Position numbers and translations under genes: made by a program. Shown piece by piece: positions 39,286 to 50,891 of a stretch of 64,000 bases of DNA; within the stretch, counting starts at the first letter, position 1, and each line of letters opens with the position of its first letter. This DNA comes from Streptomyces sp. NRRL WC-3605. GTDB lineage: Bacteria; Actinomycetota; Actinomycetes; Streptomycetales; Streptomycetaceae. The DNA lies in assembly GCF_001509795.1 (NCBI RefSeq), contig NZ_LLZN01000056.1:161103-225102 (forward strand). Direction: 5' to 3'. The notes beneath the pieces were generated by a model, which was given only the letters and a program-made list of their open reading frames with translations, was not told where the DNA came from and ran no database searches.

Positions 39286-41382
39286 TCAATCTTCGTTCGA
39301 CACGCTACGGATTTCGCAGGCGTCAGCGCCGTGTTTCGGCTCGATGGCCTGGTCGTCGGGCCCGGGCCCGGCCGCGTCGGCCTCCTCGGCCGCATCGGTC
39401 TCCTCCACCAGGATCCGCCGCGCGGCGCCCCGGTGCAGCTCAGCGGCCGAGGGATCGCCGAGCCGGTCGAGGGTGTCGGCGAGCCGCAGGTAGAGCGCGC
39501 CCTGGAGCCGTACGTCCTCGGCGCGGCGTGCCAGCTCCACCGCCTCCTGGCAGGTGCGCAGCGAGTCGTCGAGCCGTCCGGCGTACTCCTGGACCCGGGC
39601 CAGCTCGCTCAGGGCGCGCGCGTGACCGGCGACGTCGCCGTTCTTGCGGTGCACGGCGACCGCGGCCCGCCAGTTGCGCTGGGCCTCTCCGTACCGGCCG
39701 GCGTAGGTGTGCGCCTCGGCGGTCCTGCCGTACAGCCGGGCGGTCTCGGCGCGCTCCCCGCGGGCCAGCCGCTCGGCGAGGGCCCGGCCGTACCAGTCGG
39801 CGGCCCGGTCGTAGTCCCCGAGCTCCAGATGCGCGCCGCCCACGGATTCCATCGCGCGGCCGGTCGCGTACGGGTCGTCCGCCTCGCGACCGGCGTCCAG
39901 CGCGGCCCGGAATCGCGCGAGCGCCTCACGGGTCCGCCCGGTGCGGGCGTCCAGGTCGCCGAGGTTCAGCAGGGCCGCCGCCTTCTCCCGGGGCAGGTTC
40001 CGGCGCTCGGCCACGTCGAGGACGAGCCCGTGGATCTCGTACAGGTCCCCGGCGGCGGCCTGGGTGCCGAAGTGCGCGGCCATCGCCCTGACCAGCTGCG
40101 ACATCAGGCGTCTGGCGAGGGTGTCCAGCTCCCCGTCGGCGACCGCGGCCCGGGCCGACGCCAGCAGGGCGGGCCTGCGCAGGCGCAGCCAGTCGGCGGC
40201 CGCGCGGGGGTTCGGGAAGCGGAGGGCGCGGGGCACGCCGAGGAGCTTCTGACGGGTCTCGGGGCTGTCGGTCTCGGTGATCGCCCGGCAGGACTGGAGC
40301 AGCCGTACGGTCCGCTCAAGCATGCGGGCGCGGGCGAGCTGGACCTCGGCGGGCCTGTCCTGGGTCTCGCTGAGGGCCTGCAGCAGCGGGTGCAGACAGC
40401 CCGGGACCCGGTACTGCGGCAGCGGCGACTCGACGCGGTGCAGCAGGCCGAGGGCGGCCAGGTCCTCCAGGGTGGTGTGGGCGCCGTCCACCGAGCAGCC
40501 GGCGAGGGCGGAGGCACCGTGCGGGTCGACGAGACCGGCGGGGGCCAGCGTCAGCAGGCGCAGCATGCGGGCGGCGGGGGCGGGCAGCGAGGCGTGCACG
40601 AGCCGCAGCAGCCGGCCGAGCGGGGTGCCCTCCGCGCCCTCGGCGCGCAGCTGCTTGGCCAGGTCGGAGACGGCGGACTTGGGGCGGGCCGCGAGCCAGC
40701 CGCCGGCCAGCGTCAGCGCGGCGGGCTGCCCCTGGCAGACCTCCACGAGCCCTTCGGCGGCCCTCGGGTCGACGGTGATGCGGACGGAGCCGGAGAGCCG
40801 GGTGAGCATTTCCACGGCGGACTTGGTGTCGAGGCCGCCGAGCGTGCAGGGCCGGACGTCGGAGATGCCGGTGAGCGGACCGCCGGAGACGACGACCGCC
40901 AGGCACTCGGGGGTGTCCGGCAGCAGCGCGTCGACCTGCTCGGCGTCGGCCGCGTCGTCGAGCAGCAGCAGGGCCCGGCGGTCGGCCAGTGCCTCGCGCA
41001 GGGCGGCCGTCAGGTCGTCCTCGGCGGCGCCGGGCGGTGCGGGCACGTCGAGGTCGGTGAGCAGGTCGCGGGCGGTGCGCGCGACGGGTACGGGGGTGCC
41101 GTCGGGCTCGCTGAGCCGCGCGCGGAGCACTCCGTCGGGGTAGCGGCCGGCCACCTGGCGGGCCAGTTCCCCGGCGAGTGCCGTACGGCCGGAGCCGGGG
41201 CGGCCGGCGATGAGCAGCACGCGCGCGCGGGGTGCCTTGCGGCCGGAGAGGGTGTCCAGGCCCGCGCGCTCGATGTCGGCGCGCAGCTCCTTCAACTCGC
41301 GTGTGCGGCCCAGGAATTGACTGCCGTCGGGGGTCCGGGCCGACGTCCGGACGTCGCCTGTGTCCACCACCTGGTCCGTCAC
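39286..41382 (-). CDS. NTPase-TPR protein (AfsR/NB-ARC-like) with Arg in Walker A
   Basis: A 698-residue protein. After a short N-terminal segment (FLGRTRELKELRADI) comes a STAND-type NTPase domain at about 50-330 and then TPR repeats at about 460-660 (ALARFRAALDAGREADDP, ADWYGRALAERLARG, AQRNWRAAVAVHRKNG). The Walker A is GRPGSGRT (60-67), where Arg66 replaces the usual Lys; LLLLDDAADAEQ is the Walker B region. No DNA-binding domain is present, unlike SARP/AfsR regulators. It may act as a signalling scaffold. The GTG at 41382 has GGGAG 8 bases upstream. Confidence 0.75.
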   Translation of the reverse strand: MTDQVVDTGDVRTSARTPDGSQFLGRTRELKELRADIERAGLDTLSGRKAPRARVLLIAGRPGSGRTALAGELARQVAGRYPDGVLRARLSEPDGTPVPVARTARDLLTDLDVPAPPGAAEDDLTAALREALADRRALLLLDDAADAEQVDALLPDTPECLAVVVSGGPLTGISDVRPCTLGGLDTKSAVEMLTRLSGSVRITVDPRAAEGLVEVCQGQPAALTLAGGWLAARPKSAVSDLAKQLRAEGAEGTPLGRLLRLVHASLPAPAARMLRLLTLAPAGLVDPHGASALAGCSVDGAHTTLEDLAALGLLHRVESPLPQYRVPGCLHPLLQALSETQDRPAEVQLARARMLERTVRLLQSCRAITETDSPETRQKLLGVPRALRFPNPRAAADWLRLRRPALLASARAAVADGELDTLARRLMSQLVRAMAAHFGTQAAAGDLYEIHGLVLDVAERRNLPREKAAALLNLGDLDARTGRTREALARFRAALDAGREADDPYATGRAMESVGGAHLELGDYDRAADWYGRALAERLARGERAETARLYGRTAEAHTYAGRYGEAQRNWRAAVAVHRKNGDVAGHARALSELARVQEYAGRLDDSLRTCQEAVELARRAEDVRLQGALYLRLADTLDRLGDPSAAELHRGAARRILVEETDAAEEADAAGPGPDDQAIEPKHGADACEIRSVSNED

Positions 41383-41550
41383 GGGCCACACTCCCGTCCC
41401 ACGCACGCGCGAGCCCGCCGGGACTCCGGTTCGGGCGTGCTCAGAGCCTAGTTGACGCTCTGGTACGTTCCGGGCGGAGTGCGGCGGGCACGGCGGGGAC
41501 ATCGCCCGATCGGATCAGCCGATCTTCACACCGCTGGTGGTGTGCTCCGA

Positions 41551-42177
41551 TCAGGAGGCGAAGGGCCGCGCGGGCCAGGGGGCCTCCGCCGGGCGCAGGG
41601 CGTCCAGCCCGTCGCCGCCGCGCGCGGCGGCCAGCGAGAGCACACCCACGACCAGGCAGTTGTTGTGCACGTCACCGGCGAGGACGTGCCGGACCAGGTC
41701 GTCGACCGGCACGCGCGCGTGCTCCATGTCGGCCTCCTCGTCCTCCACCACGAACCGCTCGCCCTCGGCCTCGGACAGCTGCCGGGCGAGGAAGATGCGC
41801 ACGGCCTCGTCGCAGCCGCCGGGGGTGGTGTAGACGTCGGTCAGGACCCGCCAGTCCTCGGCCTTGACGTGGGCCTCCTCGTACAGCTCGCGCTGGGCGG
41901 CGTGCAGCGGGTTCTCGCCGGGGACGTCGAGCAGACCGGCCGGGATCTCCCACAGCTTGTGGCGGACCGGGTGGCGGTACTGCTTGATGAGCAGGACGCG
42001 GTCCTCGTCGTCCAGGGCGAGCACGGCGACCGAGCCGGGGTGGACCTGGTAGTCGCGTCGCACCACCGAGCCGTCCGGCATGACCACGTCGTCCGTGCGG
42101 ACGGAGGTCTTGTTGCCCACGAAGGGGGTCCCGGTCGCCCGGACCTCCCACTCCTCGGGGGTGTCCTTGATCGTCAT
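41551..42177 (-). CDS. Nudix hydrolase, ADP-ribose pyrophosphatase-like
   Basis: A 208-residue enzyme of the ADP-sugar pyrophosphatase type (VHPGSVAVLALDDEDRVLLI, KQYRHPVRHKLWEIPAG). The Nudix box is GLLDVPGENPLHAAQREL followed by YEEAHV; the REL-x-EE core is intact, but the usual Gly after EE-x is His. It is likely to cleave ADP-ribose to AMP and ribose phosphate. The ATG at 42177 starts just upstream of the family-like sequence. It follows pyrG in the same direction, separated by a hairpin. Confidence 0.85.
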   Translation of the reverse strand: MTIKDTPEEWEVRATGTPFVGNKTSVRTDDVVMPDGSVVRRDYQVHPGSVAVLALDDEDRVLLIKQYRHPVRHKLWEIPAGLLDVPGENPLHAAQRELYEEAHVKAEDWRVLTDVYTTPGGCDEAVRIFLARQLSEAEGERFVVEDEEADMEHARVPVDDLVRHVLAGDVHNNCLVVGVLSLAAARGGDGLDALRPAEAPWPARPFAS

Positions 42178-42207
42178 GCCCTGCCCTTCCACGTGCGCAA
42201 AGGAAAA

Positions 42208-42241
42208 CCGGGGCGCCCACCGTTGAAGGTTTGCGCCCCGG
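42208..42241 (-). terminator. Terminator of pyrG
   Basis: A 9-bp stem (42208-42216 with 42233-42241) and 16-base loop, 19 bases past the pyrG stop, followed on the minus strand by a run of four T. Confidence 0.65.
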
Positions 42242-42260
42242 CCACCGTACAACTCTCGTG

Positions 42261-43928
<1,668 letters not shown>

Positions 43929-44404
43929 GGCCAAGAGGGGGCTCCCGTGGTCGCGATCTTGAAGTGCGGTTCGGGGGTCTTCACGCCCACCGGTCCACGG
44001 GCTACCAGGGTATCAGCGACCGGGACCGATGGCTTCCGGCCACGCTCCGCGCACACCCAGGCACACATCCGCACACTTCACCGGGCCCTCACGGTCCGGT
44101 CACCCACTGCTCACCCGTTCGGCCGACCCGGGTTGCCCGGAGGGGCACGCAGATCATCTACGTGCGTCGTATCCTGCTCGGACATTCGCTGCCGAGCCCG
44201 GCCGGCAACACGGCACCACCCCTCGCCCGTACGCACCGGAACAACGCGAGCTCGTCAGTTCGTTGAGCAGAGATCGTCGAGCAGTGACCACCGTTTTGCC
44301 TCACGGCCGCGGCGACTGCTTTGCTTCACCGCTCAACGCCGATTTACAACCACCCCTTGACCGCACTAGCGAGAGCCCCCTTGTCGCACGAAAGAGGGGG
44401 TGAC
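43929..44404. other. Divergent intergenic region between pyrG and GH15 gene
   Basis: About 475 bases with no convincing gene. A TTGACC element near 44356 could be the -35 box of the GH15 gene, but the hexamer 18 bases later is weak. Confidence 0.4.
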
Positions 44405-46231
44405 GTGGCCGTTCGACTGGAGTTGCACGTGGCCGGGCGCATCGAAGACTACGCACTCATCGGAGACATGCAGACCGCCGCGCTGGTCTGCCGGGACGGC
44501 ACGGTCGACTGGCTGTGCCTGCCCCGCTTCGACTCGCACGCCATCTTCGCCGGCCTGCTGGGCACCGAGGAGCACGGCTTCTGGCGGCTCGGACCGGCGC
44601 ACGCCTCCGACTCCGAGCCGCCGACGGCGACCAGGCGCGGCTACCGTGGCGACTCCCTGATCCTGGAGTCCGAGTGGGACACCCCGCGCGGCACGGTCCG
44701 GGTGATCGACTTCATGCCCCCGCGTGACGGGGCGCCCCAGCTCATCCGGATCGTGGAGGGCGTCTCCGGCCGGGTGCCGATGCGCTCGGTGCTGCGGATG
44801 CGCTTCTCGTACGGCCGGGTGGTGCCGTGGGTGCACAAGCACGAGGGGCGTACGGTCGCCGTCGCCGGGCCGGACTCCGTGTGGTTCGACACGGACGCCG
44901 ACACCTACGGCGAGTCGCTGACGACCTACTCGGACTTCACGGTCTCGCCGGGCGAGCGGATCGCCTTCACGATCTCCTGGGAGCCCTCGCACAAGGAGCC
45001 GCCGGCCCTGCCCGAGCCGGAGCAGTCGCTGGAGGCCACGGAGGACTTCTGGCGCGAGTGGGTCGAGCACTGCACGTACCACGGGCCCTACCGCGAGGCG
45101 GTCATCCGCTCGCTGATCACCCTCAAGGCCCTCACGTACGCCCCGACGGGCGGCATCGTCGCCGCCCCGACGACCTCCCTGCCCGAGGACATCGGCGGCG
45201 TCCGCAACTGGGACTACCGCTACACGTGGCTGCGCGACGCGGCCATCACCCTGTCGTCGCTGCTGCGCACCGGCTACCGCGAGGAGGCCCGTGCCTGGCG
45301 CGAGTGGCTGCTGCGGGCGGTCGCCGGCGACCCCGAGAACCTGCAGATCATGTACGGCATCGCCGGTGAGCGCGAGCTCGGCGAGGCCGAGCTGGACTGG
45401 CTGCCGGGCTACGAGAACTCCGCCCCGGTACGAGTCGGAAACGGCGCCGCCCACCAGCTCCAGCTCGACGTGTACGGCGAGGTCACCGAGGCGCTGCACC
45501 TGGCCCACATGACGGGCCTCGCCCGCAACGACTACGCCTCCCTGCTCCAGCTGAAGCTGATCCGCTACCTGGAGGACCACTGGGACGAGCCGGACGAGGG
45601 CATCTGGGAGGTGCGCGGCCCGCGCCGCCACTTCGTGCACTCAAAGGTGATGGCCTGGGTCGCCGTGGACCGGACGATCAAGCTCATCGAGTCCGGCGAC
45701 GCGGACGGCCCGCTGGAGCGCTGGAAGGAACTGCGCGACGAGATCCACCGGGACGTGTGCGAGAAGGGCTACGACAAGGAGCGCAACACGTTCACGCAGT
45801 CGTACGGCTCGCGGGAGCTGGACGCCGCCCTGCTGCTGATCCCGCAGGTGGGCTTCCTGCCGCCGGACGACAAGCGGGTCATCGGCACCGTCGAGGCCAT
45901 CCAGCGCGAACTGTCCACGACGGACGGCTTCATCCTGCGCTACCCCACGGAGGGCGAGGACGAGGGCGTCGACGGCCTGCCGGGCGACGAGGGGGCCTTC
46001 CTCGCCTGCTCGTTCTGGATGGCGGACGACCTCGCGATGATCGGCCGCGTCGACGAGGCCCGCAAGCTGTTCGAGAAGCTGCTGTCGCTGCGCAACGACC
46101 TCGGTCTGCTGGCCGAGGAGTGGGACCCGGTCCGCCAGCGCCAGGTCGGCAACTTCCCGCAGGCCTTCAGCCACGTCCCGCTGATCGACACCGCGCTGCG
46201 CCTGACGGCGTCGGGGGCGTACGGCGGCTGA
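44405..46231 (+). CDS. Glycoside hydrolase family 15 protein (glucoamylase/trehalase-like)
   Basis: A 608-residue cytoplasmic enzyme. An N-terminal beta-sandwich (IEDYALIGDMQTAALVCRDG, VDWLCLPRFDS) is followed by an (alpha/alpha)6 barrel. Hallmark segments are RNWDYRYTWLRDA and, near the end, EEWDP...QVGNFPQAFSHVPLI, which carry the two catalytic Glu/Asp positions of GH15. In actinobacteria such proteins are reported as trehalases or glucoamylases; the substrate is not decided by sequence. No signal peptide. The GTG at 44405 has AGAGGGGG 5 bases upstream. Confidence 0.85.
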   Translation: MAVRLELHVAGRIEDYALIGDMQTAALVCRDGTVDWLCLPRFDSHAIFAGLLGTEEHGFWRLGPAHASDSEPPTATRRGYRGDSLILESEWDTPRGTVRVIDFMPPRDGAPQLIRIVEGVSGRVPMRSVLRMRFSYGRVVPWVHKHEGRTVAVAGPDSVWFDTDADTYGESLTTYSDFTVSPGERIAFTISWEPSHKEPPALPEPEQSLEATEDFWREWVEHCTYHGPYREAVIRSLITLKALTYAPTGGIVAAPTTSLPEDIGGVRNWDYRYTWLRDAAITLSSLLRTGYREEARAWREWLLRAVAGDPENLQIMYGIAGERELGEAELDWLPGYENSAPVRVGNGAAHQLQLDVYGEVTEALHLAHMTGLARNDYASLLQLKLIRYLEDHWDEPDEGIWEVRGPRRHFVHSKVMAWVAVDRTIKLIESGDADGPLERWKELRDEIHRDVCEKGYDKERNTFTQSYGSRELDAALLLIPQVGFLPPDDKRVIGTVEAIQRELSTTDGFILRYPTEGEDEGVDGLPGDEGAFLACSFWMADDLAMIGRVDEARKLFEKLLSLRNDLGLLAEEWDPVRQRQVGNFPQAFSHVPLIDTALRLTASGAYGG

Positions 46232-46298
46232 ACAGGAAGGACGGCCGGAGCCTGCCTAAGCTGGGAGCCATCAGCCCCTGTAGGGAAGGGGGCGCCTC

Positions 46299-47678
46299 AT
46301 GGCCTCCCCATCGAAGGCGGGCGCGGCGCTCGCCGCGCTGCGCGAGGAACTGGTCGGCGACGTGTTCGCCCCTTCGGACGCGGGCTACGACGAGGCCCGC
46401 ACCGTCTTCAACGCCATGATCGACAAGCGGCCCGCCGTCATCGCGCAGTGCGTGAACGAGGACGACGTCGTGCGGGCCGTGCGGTTCGGCAGGGACCTCG
46501 ACCTGAACATCGCGGTGCGCGGCGGCGGGCACAGCGTCGCCGGCTCGGCCGTCAACGACAACGGGCTCGTCATCGATCTGCGGCACATGCGCGCGGTCTC
46601 CGTCGACCCCGCGGCCGAGGCGGTGCGGATCGCGGGCGGCGCCACGATGACCGACCTGGACCGGGCGTGCCAGCCGCACGGCCTGGCCACCACCGGCGGC
46701 CGGGTCTCGACGACCGGCGTCGGCGGTTTCCTCCTCGGCGGCGGCACCGGCTGGCTGGACCGCTGCTTCGGACTGGCCGTCGACAATCTGCTCGGTGTGG
46801 AACTCGTCACCGCGGACGGCGAGCGGGTCCACGCGAGCGCCGACGAGAACCCGGAGCTGTTCTGGGGTCTGCACGGCGGGGGCGGCAACTTCGGCGTCGC
46901 GACCGCGTTCACCCTGAAGCTCCACGCCCTGCCCGAGTTCTCCATGGCCCTGCTGCTGTACCTGCCGGAGTTCGGCCGCGAGGTGACCCGCACCTACCGC
47001 GAGCTGATCGCCGCCGCCCCGGACGAGGCGAGCGGAGGGGTGATCTACCTCACCGGCCCGCCCGAGGACTTCGTACCTCCGCACCTGGTCGGCTCGCTGC
47101 TGTGCGCGGCGCTGCTCACGTACGCCGGGCCCGAGGAGGACATGCGCAAGCTGGCCGAGCCCCTGCTGGCGCTGCCGCACGAGCAGGAGATCGTCGGCGC
47201 CATGCCGTACGCCGACGTCCAGTGCATGCTCGACGACCCTCCGGGGATGCGGAACTACTGGTCCGCCGAGTATCTGACGGGCGCGCCCGACGAGTACCTG
47301 GACGTGTTCTGCGCGGGCGGCGAGGCGCTGCCGCCGAGCGCCACCATCCAGGTGCTGTTCCCGCAGGGCGGGGCGATCGCGGCCGGTCCGCACGAGTATC
47401 CGGTGCCCTACCGGGACGCGCCGTGGGCCGTCCACCCCTTCGCGATCTGGGAGGACCCGGCGGACGACGAGCGGTGCAGGCAGTGGGTGCGGGACGTGTG
47501 CGCCGGCGCGCGCCCGTACAGCACGGGCGACGTGTACCTCAATTTCATCGGGGACGAGGGCACGGACCGGGTGAAGGCCGGTCTGGGCGCCGAGAACTTC
47601 CAGCGGCTCGCCGGCCTCAAACGCCGCTACGACCCGGACAACGTGTTCCGCTTCAACCACAACATCGCCCCGGCCTGA
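46299..47678 (+). CDS. FAD-linked oxidoreductase (berberine bridge enzyme-like)
   Basis: A 459-residue flavoprotein of the PCMH/BBE group. The FAD-binding stretch is NIAVRGGGHSVAGSA, whose His is the likely 8-alpha covalent FAD attachment site. The second attachment Cys of bicovalent members is missing, because RVSTTGVGG stands where CxxVG would be. The BBE substrate-domain tail YDPDNVFRFNHNI closes the protein. Such enzymes oxidise sugars, alkaloids or polyketides; substrate unknown. The ATG at 46299 has AAGGGGG upstream. Confidence 0.85.
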   Translation: MASPSKAGAALAALREELVGDVFAPSDAGYDEARTVFNAMIDKRPAVIAQCVNEDDVVRAVRFGRDLDLNIAVRGGGHSVAGSAVNDNGLVIDLRHMRAVSVDPAAEAVRIAGGATMTDLDRACQPHGLATTGGRVSTTGVGGFLLGGGTGWLDRCFGLAVDNLLGVELVTADGERVHASADENPELFWGLHGGGGNFGVATAFTLKLHALPEFSMALLLYLPEFGREVTRTYRELIAAAPDEASGGVIYLTGPPEDFVPPHLVGSLLCAALLTYAGPEEDMRKLAEPLLALPHEQEIVGAMPYADVQCMLDDPPGMRNYWSAEYLTGAPDEYLDVFCAGGEALPPSATIQVLFPQGGAIAAGPHEYPVPYRDAPWAVHPFAIWEDPADDERCRQWVRDVCAGARPYSTGDVYLNFIGDEGTDRVKAGLGAENFQRLAGLKRRYDPDNVFRFNHNIAPA

Positions 47679-47744
47679 CGGTCGGAGGCGTCGCCGCAGG
47701 GTACGGATGTGCCGCCGGGGCGCGCCCGCGGGTAGCGTCCGGCT

Positions 47745-49421
47745 ATGGACAGCCGTAGGGACAGCGCGTTCGACACCCACAGCGCCGGGATCACCGTGCG
47801 CCGGGCCCTGGAGCTGCCCGCACTGCGCGGCGGGCTGCCCGAGGTCCTCGCGGGCGGCGACCGGCTGGGGCGCACGGTGCGCTGGGTCCACGCGGGCGAG
47901 GTGCCCAACATCGCCTCGCTGCTCAAGGGCGGAGAACTGCTGCTGACCACGGGGTACGGCCTCGGGACCCGGCCCGCCGACCAGCGGGCGTTCGTGCGCA
48001 CCCTGGCCGACCGGGGGATCGCGGCCCTGGTGGTGGAGTTGGGCGCCCGCTTCACCCGGCTGCCCGCCGCGCTGGTCGACACGGCGCGCGCGGCGGGGCT
48101 GCCGCTGGTCCAGCTCCATCGCGAGGTGCCGTTCGTCACGGTGACCGAGGAGATCCACACCGAGATCGTCAACGGGCACTACGCGCTGCTGCAGCGGGCG
48201 GAGGAGGTGCACCGCCGGTGCACGGAGGCGCTGCTCGGCGGGGGCGGGGTGCCGCAGGTGCTCGCCATCCTGGCGGACTTCGCCGGCAACCCGGTCTTCC
48301 TGGAGACGCCGGACGGCCGGCTGCTGTACGCGGCGGGGGCCGGGCCCGAGGGCACGGACCCGTTGCAGGTGTGGGAGGGCCTGCGCGGCCAGCACAAGGA
48401 GGTGCCGCCGCCGGCCGGGTCGGTACTGGTGGAGGTGCCCGGCGGCGGCGCGGGCACCGGGGCGGTGCGCGCCCGGCTGGTCCTGCTGCCGGTGCGCGGG
48501 CCGCTCGCGCCGGTGCACCGGATCGCGGCGGAGCGCGCGGCGGGCATCCTCGCCGTGGTGCTGATGCAGGCGCGGCAGGAGGAGGAGCTGGCCGCCCGGG
48601 GGCGCGGCGACTTCCTGACCGATCTCGCGGAGGGCCGGGTCACCCCGGAGGACGCCCCGGCGCAGGCCCGTGTCCTGGGCTTCAAGCCGGGTTCCGGTCC
48701 GCTGCTGCCGGTCGTGATGCGGCTCGGCGACGGGCTGGCGGCGCCCGGGGGTGCGTCCCGCGCCGGCGCGGAGAGCGGGGGCGGCTGGGCGGTGCTGGCC
48801 CGAGCGGTCGGCGAGGAGCTGGCCTCGGTGGGGGTGCCGGTGCTGCTGGGGGTGCGGCCGGTGGAGGGCCGGGTGCCGCTGCTGCTGGGGCTGCGCGCGG
48901 AGTCGGAGCGGCCTGCGGTGGCGGACCGGGTCGCGGCGGCGCTGCGGGCGGGCGCGGAGCGGGCCGGGATGCGGCGGCCGGGCGCGCCGGCGCCGGTGGT
49001 GGTCGTCGGGGAGGCGGGCGGCTGGGCGGCGGCCTCGGCGTCCCTGCGGCACGCGGCGGAGACGGCGACGGCCGCGCAGGGGCTGCCGGACGTGCCCTGG
49101 TACGACGCCCGGCGGCTGGACATCGACCTGCTGCTGTGGCGGCTGCGCGACCATCCCGGCCTGGCGGCGTTCGTGGACCGGGCGATCGGGCCGCTGCGCG
49201 CGCACGACGAACGGTCCCGGCCGCCCCTGCTGCCCACGCTGGAGACCTACTTGGCGCACGCGGGCCGCAAGGCGGAGACGGCCCGGGAACTGCATCTGAA
49301 CCGGCAGACCCTCTACAACCGCCTCGCGCGCATCGGCGAGTTGCTCGGCACCGACCTCGACGACCCGCACACGGTCCTGGCGTTGAGCCTCGCGCTGCGC
49401 GCCCGGCGGTATGTGCCGTAG
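47745..49421 (+). CDS. PucR-family transcriptional regulator
   Basis: A 558-residue regulator. An N-terminal PucR-type sensory domain covers about 17-140 (ITVRRALELPALRGGLPEVL, EVPNIASLLKGGELLLTTGY). A central GGDEF-like/CdaR region follows, and the C-terminal PucR helix-turn-helix spans about 500-555 (TARELHLNRQTLYNRLARIGELLG). Members control purine, GABA or amino-acid use; the effector is unknown. It lies 66 bases after the FAD oxidoreductase gene in the same direction and may control it or be co-transcribed. The ATG at 47745 has only a weak ribosome binding site. Confidence 0.87.
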   Translation: MDSRRDSAFDTHSAGITVRRALELPALRGGLPEVLAGGDRLGRTVRWVHAGEVPNIASLLKGGELLLTTGYGLGTRPADQRAFVRTLADRGIAALVVELGARFTRLPAALVDTARAAGLPLVQLHREVPFVTVTEEIHTEIVNGHYALLQRAEEVHRRCTEALLGGGGVPQVLAILADFAGNPVFLETPDGRLLYAAGAGPEGTDPLQVWEGLRGQHKEVPPPAGSVLVEVPGGGAGTGAVRARLVLLPVRGPLAPVHRIAAERAAGILAVVLMQARQEEELAARGRGDFLTDLAEGRVTPEDAPAQARVLGFKPGSGPLLPVVMRLGDGLAAPGGASRAGAESGGGWAVLARAVGEELASVGVPVLLGVRPVEGRVPLLLGLRAESERPAVADRVAAALRAGAERAGMRRPGAPAPVVVVGEAGGWAAASASLRHAAETATAAQGLPDVPWYDARRLDIDLLLWRLRDHPGLAAFVDRAIGPLRAHDERSRPPLLPTLETYLAHAGRKAETARELHLNRQTLYNRLARIGELLGTDLDDPHTVLALSLALRARRYVP

Positions 49422-49433
49422 TGCCGGGCGGGT

Positions 49434-50570
49434 TCAGATCATGGGCCGGGGCTGCGTCAACTCGTCGTAGACGCTGAGCACCTGGGCCACGGTCTCGTCC
49501 TCGGTCGGCCAGGTCGCCGCCTGCCGCACCCCGCGCTCCCTGAGCAGCTCCCGGCGGCCGGGATCGCCGAGCAGCCGCACCACGGCGGCGGCGAGGGCGT
49601 GCGCGTCGCCGTACGGGACGAGTTCGGCGGCGTCGCCGACGAGTTCGGGCACACCGCCGGCCTCGGTGGCGACGAGCGGCACGCGCGCGTGCAGCGCCTC
49701 CTGGGCGAGGAGGGACCGCGCCTCCCAGCGGCTGGGCAGCAGGGCGATGTCGGCGGCGGCGAGCAGGTCGGTCACGTCGTCGCGGCGCCCGATGAGGCGT
49801 ACGGGCAGGGCCTCCTCCTCGATCCGCTGCTGGAGCGCGGCCCGCAGCGGCCCCTCCCCCGCGATCACGACCAGCGGCGCGGGATCGAGGGCCCGCCAGG
49901 CGCGCGCGGCGTCCAGCAGCACGTCGTACCCGCGGTGCCGTTCGAGGGCGCCGACCGCGATCAGCAACGGGCGTCCGGTGGCGCCGAGTTCGGCTCGGGC
50001 CTTGGCGGTGAGCCGGTCGGGGTCGTCGCGTTCGGCGGCCCGGCGCGGCCGGGGCAGGGCGACCGCGGCGAGCCGGGCGTCCCGTGCGCCGGTGCGGCGG
50101 GCCCGCTCGACCAGGGCGGAGGTGGTGCCGAGCACCACGGAGGCGTTCCTGACGACCCGCCGCTCCAGCAGCCGGACGAGATGGGCGCGGGCGCCCTCTG
50201 CGTGGGCCCGGTCGTGCCAGGTGACGACGAGCGGTGTGCGCCGGCCACTCAGCGCGAGGACGCTGCGGAAGGAGGCGTGCAGTCCGTGCGCGTGCACCAG
50301 GTCGGCGTCGGCGCAGGCGGCCCGCAGGGCGGCCACCGCGGCGGGGTCGCTGCTGCGGGGCACCTGGACGTGTTCGGCGCCTGCGCCCTTGAAGTCGTAG
50401 AGGTGATCGGCCTCCACGGGGGCGCATACGGTGACCCGCACGCCCCGCGCGACCAGCCCCGAGGACAGCGATCGCACATGCGCGCTACTGCCGGCGTTGC
50501 CGCCGCCCAGTACCTGCACGGTGCGCAGCGACGACTGGCCGTGCGGTGAGTGGCTGCTCACGGGGGTCAC
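49434..50570 (-). CDS. Glycosyltransferase family 4 protein
   Basis: A 378-residue GT-B glycosyltransferase. The N-terminal acceptor half starts TVQVLGGGNAGSSAHVRSL. The C-terminal donor half contains LLIAVGALERHRGYDVLLDA, the basic RLIGRRDDV, and the E-x7-E element EARSLLAQEALHARVPLVA. It transfers a sugar from a nucleotide donor, possibly in wall or exopolymer synthesis. The GTG at 50570 is decided by AGGAG 10 bases upstream. The MraY-like gene (51004-51768) lies upstream in the same direction, after a 430-base gap with tandem repeats. Confidence 0.87.
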   Translation of the reverse strand: MTPVSSHSPHGQSSLRTVQVLGGGNAGSSAHVRSLSSGLVARGVRVTVCAPVEADHLYDFKGAGAEHVQVPRSSDPAAVAALRAACADADLVHAHGLHASFRSVLALSGRRTPLVVTWHDRAHAEGARAHLVRLLERRVVRNASVVLGTTSALVERARRTGARDARLAAVALPRPRRAAERDDPDRLTAKARAELGATGRPLLIAVGALERHRGYDVLLDAARAWRALDPAPLVVIAGEGPLRAALQQRIEEEALPVRLIGRRDDVTDLLAAADIALLPSRWEARSLLAQEALHARVPLVATEAGGVPELVGDAAELVPYGDAHALAAAVVRLLGDPGRRELLRERGVRQAATWPTEDETVAQVLSVYDELTQPRPMI

Positions 50571-50881
50571 GTGGCCAAGTCTCCTGCTTCGGGTCGGGCA
50601 GTCACGAAGAACGTACAGAAGGATCGGGCGGAGGGGGTGTACCGCCTGGATCCCTACGCGTACGACATGTTTACGCCAAGGATGCCAGGACGCGGGGGCG
50701 TTCCGGGACCGGCGGGAGGACGGCGGCCGGGCAACGCGGTGCGGTGAGTCACCTGCATGAGTGAGGCGCGTGGCGCACGGTCCACGAACACGCGCGCGTG
50801 GCGCACTTTTCGACACCCGGCGTGATCCCGTACGCCGGATCGAGCCTCGTCGGGGATCGCGCCCCCACACCCCGCCGCGCG
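50571..50881. other. Intergenic region upstream of the glycosyltransferase gene
   Basis: No gene seen. It should carry the glycosyltransferase promoter on the minus strand; an isolated TACG-rich stretch near 50650-50680 has no recognised motif. Confidence 0.35.
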
Positions 50882-50891
50882 CCGACCCGGT

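Noticed and set aside
46167..49370. Minus-strand 1067-codon open frame
   Set aside because: Antisense to the FAD oxidoreductase and PucR genes; composition is typical of GC-driven shadow frames.
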